A stretch of 21,475 bases of DNA from Promethearchaeota archaeon (GCA_004524425.1 SDNN01000027.1:1-21475), one strand, 5' to 3'; shown: positions 1 through 6,708, numbered from the stretch's first letter. Notes: a model not told the origin generated them from the letters alone. Numbers and translations: made by a program.

Positions 1-176
1 TTGCAATTCTTCGGGGTTTTATTTTTAATATCTTCTTCATACTTTTCTAAAGCTTTAAAGATCTCATTAGAAGTTTTCGGACCATCTTTCAAAATATCGA
101 TAATAATCCATCTCACGTCACAGTGAAGAGCTTTAATATAATCTTCTATTTCGGTCAAATCTATCTCTTTAGTCAA
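1..176 (-). CDS. Winged-helix (ArsR-like) transcriptional regulator, N-terminal part
   Basis: Fifty-eight codons are readable before the gene runs off the left edge, so the C-terminus is missing. The start is TTG at 174-176. An in-frame TAA lies immediately upstream, and a good Shine-Dalgarno sequence (GAGAAGGA) sits about five bases before it on the minus strand. The residues look like the first helices of a winged-helix repressor: a stretch around CDVRWIIIDILKDGPKTSNE, in which a helix leads into the usual hydrophobic-then-Gly-Pro turn, followed by a second helix. Cysteines occur in that first helix and at the last readable residue, so metal or thiol sensing is possible, but this is inference. 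The gene is divergent from the miniprotein/ABC operon, and the tandem palindromes at 254-283 lie between them, which suggests auto- and cross-regulation. The ligand is unknown. Confidence 0.7.
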   Translation of the reverse strand, partial: MTKEIDLTEIEDYIKALHCDVRWIIIDILKDGPKTSNEIFKALEKYEEDIKNKTPKNC

Positions 177-224
177 TTAAAATCCTTCTCAAGTTTTTCT
201 ATTATAATAAAAAATTTCGAAACA

Positions 225-234
225 TTTAAATATA
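225..234. promoter_or_regulatory. TATA-like element in the divergent regulator/ABC promoter region
   Basis: TTTAAATATA resembles an archaeal TATA box and can be read on either strand. Used leftward it would give a leader of roughly 25-30 bases for the regulator, which contains that gene's Shine-Dalgarno sequence. Used rightward it would start transcription at about 252-260, inside the palindromes. The choice is not resolved by sequence alone. Confidence 0.4.
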
Positions 235-253
235 TTCTATCGATCATTTAAGT

Positions 254-283
254 AAACCACTGGTTTAATTAAACCAATGGTTT
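254..283. promoter_or_regulatory. Tandem palindromic operator
   Basis: Two perfect 13-bp palindromes, AAACCACTGGTTT (254-266) and AAACCAATGGTTT (271-283), differ only in the central base and are separated by AATT. The half-site AAACCA therefore occurs four times, in alternating orientation, within 30 bp. The position between a divergent winged-helix regulator and an ABC transporter operon is that of a repressor operator binding two dimers. Confidence 0.7.
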
Positions 284-416
284 AAGTAATAAGAATTAAT
301 ACTTAATAAGGTTAAAAGCATAAAAATCGGACTTTTTTATTTTTGAAATAGGAAGATTTTTCAAATAAAATTACAGAAAAAAAAATATTTTAAAAAAGAT
401 ATTAGAGGAAAATGTA

Positions 417-575
417 ATGAAGTTAAAAGAAATAGAAGATTGTGATTGTTCATATCCAGAGATAAAGAATAAGCATCCAAGTGGTTGTACATTAAACCAA
501 ATTTTAAAATGTCACGGAGATCAACCAATTGGAGAACTTTTAAAACATCTTGAGCCAGAAAAGCACGAAGATTGA
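417..575 (+). CDS. Cys/His-containing miniprotein (52 aa), putative metal-binding
   Basis: This small gene starts at ATG 417, preceded by AGAGGA about nine bases upstream, and ends with TGA at 573-575. The 52-residue product has a CxC pair at residues 9 and 11, a third cysteine at 24 within HPSGC, and a KCHG motif with Cys32-His33. It also has several acidic residues and a His-containing tail ending EPEKHED. Four cysteines and several histidines in so short a soluble protein suggest binding of a transition metal or a redox role; that is inference, as I do not recognise a characterised family. It lies 59 bases before the ABC ATPase start in the same orientation, so they are probably co-transcribed downstream of the palindromic operator. 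The composition, start context and clean stop argue for a real gene. Confidence 0.65.
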   Translation: MKLKEIEDCDCSYPEIKNKHPSGCTLNQILKCHGDQPIGELLKHLEPEKHED

Positions 576-634
576 AATTACCAATTATAATTAAATTTTT
601 TTTTTCCCATTTATTATATAGGATGACGAGTAAA

Positions 635-1633
635 ATGAGTGCGATTGTAGTAAAAAATTTATCAAAATTCTTTTTTCCTTCAAAAAAGGAAAAAAAAAGA
701 AATAAAAGCATGCAAAATAAACCAAAGAGAAAACCTAAAAATAATATTGTTCGAGCGGTAAATAATGTATCATTTGAAGTTAAAGAGGGGGAAATATTCG
801 GTTTCTTAGGTCCAAACGGAGCAGGAAAAACCACTACGATTAGGATGCTTACTGGCGTTCTGAAGCCCACAAATGGTACAATCTTGGTTTTTGAGAATAA
901 CTTTTGGGTAAATCCAATAAGAATTAAACAAATTATGGGGCACGTGCCTGAAGAAGCAAATGTCTACATGGACCTTACAGGTTTAGAAAATTTGTCCATC
1001 ATAGGAAAACTTTATGGCATAAATAAGAAGCAACGTATTGCTAGAGCAGAAGATTTACTTAGAAAATTCGGTCTCTATGAAAAAAGGCATTTTAAAGCGA
1101 AAAAATATTCAAAAGGCATGAAGCAAAGACTTTTGATATGCATGGCTTTAATGAGCGATCCAAAAATCTTATTTCTCGACGAGCCAACTTCTGGTTTAGA
1201 TGTGCAAAGCAGTATTATAATTAAAAATCTCATAAGGCAATATAATAGGGAGGGTATGACCATTTTCATGACAACTCATGATATGGATGTCGCTAATGAA
1301 ATGTGTGACAGAATTGCCATCATCAACGAGGGGAAGCTAATAGGATTAGACACGCCTGAAAATTTAAAAAAATTAAAGCAAGAATATCAGGCAATAGATT
1401 TCTATTTTTCACAAGATATAAATGAGAGTGAATTGAATGATTTGAAATCTATAAAACAGGTTCAAAAAATAAGAGATTATTATCACGTAATTGTTCATGA
1501 TATAAACGACGGCGCTTTGGAGATAATTGAATACATGAAATCAAAAGGCATAAAGATTAAGAAAATCAACACCTATGAACCACACTTGGAAGAAGTATTT
1601 ATTAAAATGATAAAGGGAGAGGATGAAGATTAA
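635..1633 (+). CDS. ABC transporter ATP-binding protein (ABC-2 / DrrA-CcmA type)
   Basis: This is the nucleotide-binding subunit of an ABC-2 type transporter, working with the permease encoded immediately downstream. Counting from ATG 635 (332 aa), Walker A GPNGAGKT is at 59-66. The Q-loop region reads HVPEEANVY near 103-111, with Glu where Gln is usual, as in many exporters of this class. The signature YSKGMKQRL is at 158-166, Walker B ILFLDEPTSGLD at 178-189, and the switch His is at 215. A C-terminal extension of about 90 residues (240-332) fits the family. I chose ATG 635 because GGATGA lies eight bases upstream; ATG 623 or a TTG at 572 would add hydrophobic residues before the conserved first strand. 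An unusual very basic insert occupies residues 15-38, just before the first core strands. The substrate cannot be told from sequence. Confidence 0.93.
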   Translation: MSAIVVKNLSKFFFPSKKEKKRNKSMQNKPKRKPKNNIVRAVNNVSFEVKEGEIFGFLGPNGAGKTTTIRMLTGVLKPTNGTILVFENNFWVNPIRIKQIMGHVPEEANVYMDLTGLENLSIIGKLYGINKKQRIARAEDLLRKFGLYEKRHFKAKKYSKGMKQRLLICMALMSDPKILFLDEPTSGLDVQSSIIIKNLIRQYNREGMTIFMTTHDMDVANEMCDRIAIINEGKLIGLDTPENLKKLKQEYQAIDFYFSQDINESELNDLKSIKQVQKIRDYYHVIVHDINDGALEIIEYMKSKGIKIKKINTYEPHLEEVFIKMIKGEDED

Positions 1634-2417
1634 GAGAGAAGAGATTTTCGAAAAATATTCGAAACCGGATAAATTATTAGTACAAATAAAGAGATCTTTT
1701 GCAATTACTCAAAAAGACTTAAAAATTTACTATAACAAGGGGCCGGTGGTTATTCAAGGGATTTTTTTACCAATAATGCTCTTTTTTGCGTTTACTATCG
1801 GTAGAAGCATCATATCAATTTATATTGTTTCAGGATTAATGGCCATGATTTTATTCATGACTTCGACTTCAATCGGCCCAGTAGTATTTCCATGGGAAAC
1901 TCGTGCAAAGACCTTAGAAAGACTAATCGCGTGTCCCATTTCGATTAAGACCATTCTCTTGGGTAATATTTGGAGTAGTTTCATTTTTGGCTTTATTTTT
2001 TCATTCGTTCCTTTAATCCTAGGGGTTATAATTTTTGGTCTTTGGTATTCAATAAATATCTTTATTATTATTCCTGGAATAATATTAGCCGCCTTAGCAT
2101 TTTCAAGTTTTAGCCTCATACTCTCAGTCCCGCCCACTGAAACCCCAGCTAATACCATGATATTAACCATACTGATCAAATTCCCTCTATTATTCCTCAG
2201 CCCTCTTTTCATGCCCATTCAATCTGCCCCTTATAGTATAATCTCACCGGTCACCTATTTCATAGACATCATCAACGTGGGACTTGGAGAGGAGAGTGCC
2301 TTTGGAGCTTATGGACTATTGATTGATTTTGGCATTCTACTATTGTTTGGATTTTTCTTCCTCTTTTTATCATTTTTCTTACATGAGAAGGTCCTACAGA
2401 AAAGATTTAGGGGCTAA
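1623..2417 (+). CDS. ABC-2 type transporter permease
   Basis: This 264-residue integral membrane protein has about six predicted helices: near residues 45-60, 65-85, 110-135, 140-165, 180-205 and 235-258. It has a cytoplasmic N-terminus of some 40 residues carrying the helix IKRSFAITQKDLKIYY, typical of ABC-2 permeases. The segment WETRAKTLERLIACPISIKTILLG, a positively charged coupling region after helix 2, is the best-conserved family feature. The ATG overlaps the last 11 bases of the ATPase gene, and GGGAGAGG lies directly before it, so the two subunits are translationally coupled. Together they should form a homodimeric or 2+2 exporter. A run of nine T residues follows the stop and probably ends the transcript. 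Confidence 0.9.
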   Translation: MKIKREEIFEKYSKPDKLLVQIKRSFAITQKDLKIYYNKGPVVIQGIFLPIMLFFAFTIGRSIISIYIVSGLMAMILFMTSTSIGPVVFPWETRAKTLERLIACPISIKTILLGNIWSSFIFGFIFSFVPLILGVIIFGLWYSINIFIIIPGIILAALAFSSFSLILSVPPTETPANTMILTILIKFPLLFLSPLFMPIQSAPYSIISPVTYFIDIINVGLGEESAFGAYGLLIDFGILLLFGFFFLFLSFFLHEKVLQKRFRG

Positions 2418-2420
2418 TTC

Positions 2421-2429
2421 TTTTTTTTT
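2421..2429 (+). terminator. Poly-T terminator after the ABC operon
   Basis: Nine consecutive T residues begin four bases after the permease stop codon. Archaeal RNA polymerase terminates at such T-tracts without needing a hairpin. Confidence 0.6.
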
Positions 2430-2606
2430 CTAAAATTTAGATACATTCTGATTTTTAAATTAGAGTTTCTCAACAAGCTCATTGTTAAATAATAAGATTA
2501 TTTGTCACATAAATGAATTATAAAATATTAGAGCTCCTCATTTTAGCGAATAAAAATAATTATCTAATCATAAAATCAATTCTAAATGATATATTAAAAT
2601 AACTCA

Positions 2607-2620
2607 TTAGGTATACCTAA
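2607..2620. promoter_or_regulatory. Perfect palindromic operator TTAGGTATACCTAA
   Basis: This 14-bp perfect palindrome lies directly against the upstream side of the TATA box of the next gene, where the BRE element would be, so a bound repressor would block TFB/TBP. The half-site TTAGG/CCTAA resembles those of DtxR/IdeR-type metal-dependent repressors, but the spacing is shorter than the classical 19-bp box, so the regulator is not identified. Confidence 0.55.
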
Positions 2621-2621
2621 A

Positions 2622-2633
2622 TATTTATAAATA
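2622..2633 (+). promoter_or_regulatory. TATA box for the ICMT-like gene
   Basis: TATTTATAAATA is a strong archaeal TATA box. Transcription would start about 25 bases later, within a few bases of ATG 2656, so the mRNA is probably leaderless; no Shine-Dalgarno sequence is present. Confidence 0.6.
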
Positions 2634-2655
2634 CCCCATCCTTTTTATCCTCTTA

Positions 2656-3171
2656 ATGGATAATAATACTCAACATAACAACAAAAGCAAAATTTCTCGT
2701 TGGGGTGTGAGTCCTAAAATCGTTTTAACCTTTACCCCTTTTGCTGTATTTTTTGGAATTCTTCATCTCATCTTTTATCCTACCTTTGCAATCCCCGTTA
2801 GGAACATTTACATGATAATATTAGGGATTCCTTTTATCATGATTGGACTTATCATTTATTTGAAAACTATTAGAGTCATTAACGAAGCTTATTCCCAATC
2901 AAAATTGCTTACAAGTGGAGTTTATGCATATATGAGACATCCGCTTTATTCTGCTTTTGCTTTGTTCATTATCCCGGGGATTGTTTTTTTATTTAACAGT
3001 TGGATTCTCTTTTTCATTCCTCTTTCATATTACATTATCGCTCGAATGTACATTAAAGAAGAAGAAAAATATTGTCTGCATAAATTTGGTAAGAATTATG
3101 AGCATTATAAGAAACATGTATTTGCATTCTTACCAAAGTTGAAAAAATATAAACCACCACCAAAAAATTAA
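2656..3171 (+). CDS. Isoprenylcysteine carboxyl methyltransferase-like (ICMT/PEMT fold) membrane protein
   Basis: This 171-residue protein with four or five membrane helices has the two hallmark segments of the ICMT/phospholipid-methyltransferase superfamily. The first is SGVYAYMRHPLYSAF at about 87-101. The second is EEEKYCLHKFGKNYEHYKKHV at 135-155, which in ICMT forms the S-adenosylmethionine and cofactor-binding half, followed by a Pro (LP) as usual. The family methylates prenylcysteine carboxylates or lipids; the substrate here cannot be assigned. The N-terminal 18 residues are hydrophilic and Asn-rich. The MBL hydrolase begins 17 bases after the stop, so the two are probably co-transcribed. 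Expression is likely controlled by the palindrome that abuts its TATA box. Confidence 0.78.
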   Translation: MDNNTQHNNKSKISRWGVSPKIVLTFTPFAVFFGILHLIFYPTFAIPVRNIYMIILGIPFIMIGLIIYLKTIRVINEAYSQSKLLTSGVYAYMRHPLYSAFALFIIPGIVFLFNSWILFFIPLSYYIIARMYIKEEEKYCLHKFGKNYEHYKKHVFAFLPKLKKYKPPPKN

Positions 3172-3188
3172 AAATAAAGAGAATAAGT

Positions 3189-3911
3189 ATGAAGAGTAAA
3201 TTTAAATATATCCAAGTCGGCTTTACTACTTGCTATTTGTTAGACTGCAATGAGGGATACCTACTTATTGATGTGGGATATCCTAGTGATTACGAGGATT
3301 TTGTAAAAAAATTAAAGGATAAATATGGAATTCAAATATCTCAACTTAAATACTTGCTCTTAACTCACCACCATGATGACCATGCGGGATTTGGGGCAGA
3401 ATTTTTGGAAAAAAGTGGAGCTAAACTAATCTTACATGAAAATGCTCTTGAACAACTTAAGCTTGGTGCCTCAGAAGATGAAGGAAAACCCCTTAATCGC
3501 CGAATTAAATTCATTATGAATGTGTTTGAACAATTTCACGAATTCAAATTTCCAGCAATAGAACCATCAAATGGAGATATAATCTTGAAAGGATCTGCTG
3601 ATCATGCAGAGGTTTTGAGAAATATAGGGATAGAAGGAACGATTATTCATACACCTGGACACACCAGGGATGGAATTTCAATAGTTCTTTCAGATGGCTC
3701 AATTTTTCCAGGAGATAATGCCATGAATGCGTGGTTCTTTAACATATTAGGTATCAAGAAGAGACCAATTTATATTCAAGATATAAATTTGATATTAGAC
3801 AGCTGGCAAAGATATATTGACTTAGGTGGAAAGTTGATATATCCCGCACATGGAAAACCTTTTCACATTAAGTATTTGGAAAAGAATCTAAAAAAATTTC
3901 GAGAGATGTGA
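3189..3911 (+). CDS. Metallo-beta-lactamase-fold hydrolase
   Basis: This 240-residue soluble MBL-fold protein has the full metal-ligand set. THHHDDHAG places His60, His62, Asp64 and His65 of the HxHxDH signature. TPGHT supplies His158, GDNAMN supplies Asp176, and PAHGKP supplies His221 near the C-terminus. The binuclear zinc (or iron) site should therefore be functional. The compact size, with no flavodoxin or RNA-processing beta-CASP domain, matches the glyoxalase II-like/general hydrolase group, but the substrate is unknown. It follows the ICMT-like gene by 17 bases with only a weak AAAGAGA ribosome site, consistent with expression from the same transcript. Confidence 0.88.
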   Translation: MKSKFKYIQVGFTTCYLLDCNEGYLLIDVGYPSDYEDFVKKLKDKYGIQISQLKYLLLTHHHDDHAGFGAEFLEKSGAKLILHENALEQLKLGASEDEGKPLNRRIKFIMNVFEQFHEFKFPAIEPSNGDIILKGSADHAEVLRNIGIEGTIIHTPGHTRDGISIVLSDGSIFPGDNAMNAWFFNILGIKKRPIYIQDINLILDSWQRYIDLGGKLIYPAHGKPFHIKYLEKNLKKFREM

Positions 3912-3962
3912 TTCAGATGATTGAATTGATTTTTTTGAAATTGTTTTTCAGCAATAAAAGCC

Positions 3963-4106
3963 ATGAAAAAATTCGTGAAAAAACTTAAAGGAAAAATCAT
4001 TGCTAAATTAATTTATACTGATAATCTCTTTCGATTCAAGAGAAATAAAGAAGAAAAGATGTTGGCTAAGGCATATAGTATCGGAATAAATCTAGGAATA
4101 GGATGA
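3963..4106 (+). CDS. Short basic ORF (47 aa), uncertain
   Basis: This reading frame begins at ATG 3963 and ends at TGA 4104-4106. It encodes a lysine-rich peptide (MKKFVKKLKGKIIAKLIYTD at the start) with no motif I recognise. It has no convincing Shine-Dalgarno sequence or TATA box. It is the only plausible coding content in the 322-base gap 3912-4233. It may be a remnant of a longer gene, a small basic protein, or chance. Otherwise the gap holds only AT-rich sequence and the palindrome at 4158-4176. Confidence 0.25.
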   Translation: MKKFVKKLKGKIIAKLIYTDNLFRFKRNKEEKMLAKAYSIGINLGIG

Positions 4107-4157
4107 AGTAAATGAATTAACAATTATCAAATTATTAAAAATTAATAATTGGACTAT

Positions 4158-4176
4158 AATTGTTTAAAAAACAATT
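4158..4176. repeat. Inverted repeat AATTGTTT-AAA-AAACAATT
   Basis: Perfect 8-bp arms surround a 3-bp centre, about 58 bases before the second ICMT-like gene. It could be an operator or a small hairpin; at this base composition chance cannot be excluded. Confidence 0.35.
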
Positions 4177-4233
4177 GTGAATATTACTAAATTAAAAAAT
4201 AATATGATCATTAAATATGGAGGTACAATGTAA

Positions 4234-4734
4234 ATGAACTCACAAAATTTATTAGATGGTGAGAGAGAAGCACCGTTCTCCCATTTAATACAAGCAACAT
4301 TACCTATAATTTTCCTAATTATATGGATCTTAGATACTTGGATCTTTCTTATATCTGTTTGGTTAAATTCATTCGTTCCTTTAATCATTAGGATCGGGCT
4401 CTTTGCTATTGTTTTAACACTGGCTTTCATTTTAATTTATTTATCTCACAAAACTCTCTTCGATAAGAATAGACCGTCGAATGAATTAATAACAAATGGC
4501 ATTCTTAAATATGTGAGAAATCCTCTCTACCTTGGAGTACTACTCATATACTTAGCATTTATTTTTCTATCGATTTCTTTGATCTCCATAATTCTGTTTA
4601 TAATAATTTTTGTAATATATAACAGAATGGTGAATTTTGAAGAGAAAATGCTTGAGGAGATGTTTTCCGATGAATACATGGACTATAAAAATAGAGTATC
4701 AAAATGGATTCCTAATCCATTTAGAAATAAATAA
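4234..4734 (+). CDS. ICMT/PEMT-like membrane methyltransferase homologue, second copy
   Basis: This 166-residue protein has about five hydrophobic segments and the same two family segments as the gene at 2656: NGILKYVRNPLYLGVLL at 88-104 and FEEKMLEEMFSDEYMDYKNR at 135-154, ending in WIP. The usual Arg-His-Pro of the first motif reads Arg-Asn-Pro, a change at a residue normally conserved in ICMT-type enzymes, so activity or substrate may differ from the upstream copy. The start is supported by a near-consensus GGAGGT eight bases before ATG 4234, unlike the apparently leaderless neighbours. The two homologues are too diverged for a recent duplication. A T-rich tract after the stop probably terminates the transcript. 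Confidence 0.75.
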   Translation: MNSQNLLDGEREAPFSHLIQATLPIIFLIIWILDTWIFLISVWLNSFVPLIIRIGLFAIVLTLAFILIYLSHKTLFDKNRPSNELITNGILKYVRNPLYLGVLLIYLAFIFLSISLISIILFIIIFVIYNRMVNFEEKMLEEMFSDEYMDYKNRVSKWIPNPFRNK

Positions 4735-4739
4735 ATTCG

Positions 4740-4774
4740 TTTTTTCTACCTTTTTCTTTTAATCTGTTTTTTTT
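4740..4774 (+). terminator. Poly-T terminator cluster
   Basis: Several T-tracts, the longest of eight, occur within 35 bases directly after the ICMT-like gene, as is usual at archaeal 3' ends. Confidence 0.55.
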
Positions 4775-4791
4775 CTTAGAATCACAAACTA

Positions 4792-4800
4792 TTTTAAATA
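4792..4800 (+). promoter_or_regulatory. TATA box for the 7-TM gene at 4822
   Basis: ATTTTAAATA-like TATA element about 22-30 bases before ATG 4822. The spacing predicts a leaderless or near-leaderless transcript, and no Shine-Dalgarno sequence is present. Confidence 0.45.
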
Positions 4801-4821
4801 CAAACATGTGAAATATATAAC

Positions 4822-5505
4822 ATGGATATTTCAAATTGGTTTAAAATCATTACTGCCCTTATTACGGTCATATTGGCATTATTTGCGGGTTATATTGAAT
4901 TAAGGAAGAATCCTGAATACTGGTTAAATCGTTGGTTTGCTATTTTCTTCGTTTCTGTTGCTCTTGGATTTTTATTTTATTCAATTTATCATATAAATAC
5001 TCTTAATCCTATAATCATAATTCCCATGATGATTATAGCTCAGATATTATACAATTTTGGTCTGGTCTCTTTATTAATGACGGTATTCATCTTGGAACAT
5101 TCTGAAAAAGTTGCAATGACCGCGAAATATTTAGGAATCATTATGGGCTTGTTCATCGTTTCAATTTTTGGGTATTTCATATGGGTTCCTACCTTGAATA
5201 TGGAGCGATATAGACAAGGAGTGGTGGATACAGACACTCCGTTAGGTTGGTTTATTGCCGTCAATATTATTCGAATAGGAATATTTATTTTTGTGTTATA
5301 TAAATTCATACTCATCGCGTCGCAAAGTGAAGGAAAAACCAAAACAAGCGTTTTGATGTTCTTCATTGGTACTATTATCGGGATAATTGGGATTTTTCTG
5401 AACATGTTGGGTGGAATTCTGTATTCTCTATGGATTGAAATTGCTGGACTCATCGCGTTTGATATTGGATTAATAATCATTGTTCGAGGATTTTTAATAG
5501 AATAA
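4822..5505 (+). CDS. Seven-transmembrane protein of unknown function
   Basis: This 227-residue protein is almost entirely membrane helices: seven hydrophobic segments near residues 6-25, 37-58, 63-90, 101-123, 142-165, 174-197 and 200-223, joined by short loops. Charged residues concentrate in the loops (for example ELRKNPEYWLNRW after helix 1 and SQSEGKTKTS before helix 6). The topology resembles the sensory 7-TM modules that precede kinase domains in bacteria, but no cytoplasmic effector domain follows. It appears to be a single-gene transcript. I do not recognise the family. A second protein of similar size and topology lies at 12036-12767. Confidence 0.8.
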   Translation: MDISNWFKIITALITVILALFAGYIELRKNPEYWLNRWFAIFFVSVALGFLFYSIYHINTLNPIIIIPMMIIAQILYNFGLVSLLMTVFILEHSEKVAMTAKYLGIIMGLFIVSIFGYFIWVPTLNMERYRQGVVDTDTPLGWFIAVNIIRIGIFIFVLYKFILIASQSEGKTKTSVLMFFIGTIIGIIGIFLNMLGGILYSLWIEIAGLIAFDIGLIIIVRGFLIE

Positions 5506-5689
5506 TAAATATTAATTTTTTCTAATTCTTACCTCTCTATTCACATCTTCTTAATTCGATTCTGACTAATAAAACAATAAGAGATGCTAGTTCCAAAAGA
5601 TTAAATAAGGTTAAATGATTGTTCTAAGTCAAATTCAAATCATAAACATTTAGTTATTTATTTCATTTATTGGATCAAATCTGAATGGA

Positions 5690-6628
5690 ATGGTTAATAT
5701 CATGGAAGAATATAAATGTGAAGTGTTAATAATAGGAGCTGGTCCAGCAGGATTAAATGCAGGAATATACTGTGGAAGAGCTGACAGAAATACGATCATA
5801 TTACAAGGAAAAGAACCATCAGCCCTCGCTAAAACTAAAGAAATAGATAATTGGTTAGGAGAGCAAAAGATTGAAGGAGCTAAATTGCTGCAGAAGTTTA
5901 GAGCACATGCTGAAAGTCAAGACACCGTGAGAATTATTAATGGCGATGCGATAAGTCTCATGATGGGAATGGGAGTAAACATGGTTTCGACCAGATCCGC
6001 TAATATTTCTTCAGATGTAGTGATCATTGCTACTGGCATGGGTCAGCGAAAAGAAGTTATTACAGGTGAAAGTGAATTAGTTGGCTACGGAGTTTCTTAT
6101 TGCGCATTATGTGATGGACCATTATACAAAGACAAGATAGTGTATTTGTATGGTAAGGATGAGGAAGTAGTAGACGATGCCTTAATACTTAACCAAATGG
6201 GGTGTGTTGTCAATATAATAACTCCCTTATCGCAGGATGATTTACCCGGAAATATTGAAGAAGTAAAAAAAAGAGGAATCAATATCATTGATAAAACTGA
6301 AATAATGGAAACGACTAAAGGTCCTGAAGGTATAATAGAAACCATTATTTGTAAAACTATTGACACCGAAGAAATAAAGGAATATCAACTTGATTGCCTA
6401 TTCATATTTTCACACGTTCCTTCAAATTCAATCTTCAAGAAGGCAGGAGTTGAGCTTGATGGAAAGGGCAACATTGAAGTAGACGAAGATCAGCAAACTA
6501 ATTTGAAAGGCGTTTATGCTGCTGGCGACGTGACGGGAGGTGTATTTCAAGTGGTATTTGCCGCATCAGAGGGTGCCCGCGCCGCTTTAAATGCGTGTAA
6601 ATATCTTAGAGCGCGAGAGAAGGAATAA
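5690..6628 (+). CDS. Thioredoxin reductase-like FAD disulfide oxidoreductase
   Basis: This 312-residue flavoprotein has the thioredoxin reductase layout. The FAD-binding GAGPAG is at 16-21, the redox-active CALC followed by DG at 138-143 (usual CATC-DG), and the second FAD motif GVYAAGDVTGG at 274-284. It should reduce thioredoxin or a glutaredoxin-like partner in the cytoplasm. The inserted pyridine-nucleotide domain is abnormal: where NADPH enzymes have GGGDSA, this protein reads LYGKDEEVVDDA at 153-164, and the HRRxxxR segment that grips the 2'-phosphate is replaced by ITPLSQDD. The electron donor is therefore probably not NADPH; F420H2 or ferredoxin are candidates known from other anaerobes. 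ATG 5702 (MEEYKCEV) is an equally plausible start. No thioredoxin gene is adjacent. Confidence 0.88.
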   Translation: MVNIMEEYKCEVLIIGAGPAGLNAGIYCGRADRNTIILQGKEPSALAKTKEIDNWLGEQKIEGAKLLQKFRAHAESQDTVRIINGDAISLMMGMGVNMVSTRSANISSDVVIIATGMGQRKEVITGESELVGYGVSYCALCDGPLYKDKIVYLYGKDEEVVDDALILNQMGCVVNIITPLSQDDLPGNIEEVKKRGINIIDKTEIMETTKGPEGIIETIICKTIDTEEIKEYQLDCLFIFSHVPSNSIFKKAGVELDGKGNIEVDEDQQTNLKGVYAAGDVTGGVFQVVFAASEGARAALNACKYLRAREKE

Positions 6629-6708
6629 AATCTCACCTTTCTTTTTAAAAATTTTATAGAATTTTCTTAATTTCATAAAATATCACGCGGATATCACACT
6701 ATATTATG

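Noticed and set aside
572..634. A TTG start for the ABC ATPase overlapping the miniprotein stop codon, which would couple the two.
   Set aside because: It would add a hydrophobic stretch foreign to the family, while ATG 635 has GGATGA eight bases upstream. It remains a minor possibility.
361..870. A 169-codon minus-strand reading frame opposite the miniprotein and ABC ATPase.
   Set aside because: It overlaps the well-supported ATPase Walker A region and the miniprotein, has no ribosome site or recognisable domain, and its hydrophobic composition follows from the A-rich opposite strand.
5040..5480. A 146-codon minus-strand reading frame inside the 7-TM gene at 4822.
   Set aside because: It lies wholly within a clear membrane-protein gene, with no promoter of its own; its proline/isoleucine-rich product is typical of an antisense shadow.
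5506..5689. A possible C/D-box RNA, from scattered CTGA and ATGATT words.
   Set aside because: The C and D boxes do not pair in correct order and spacing with flanking complementarity; the interval reads as ordinary AT-rich promoter sequence.
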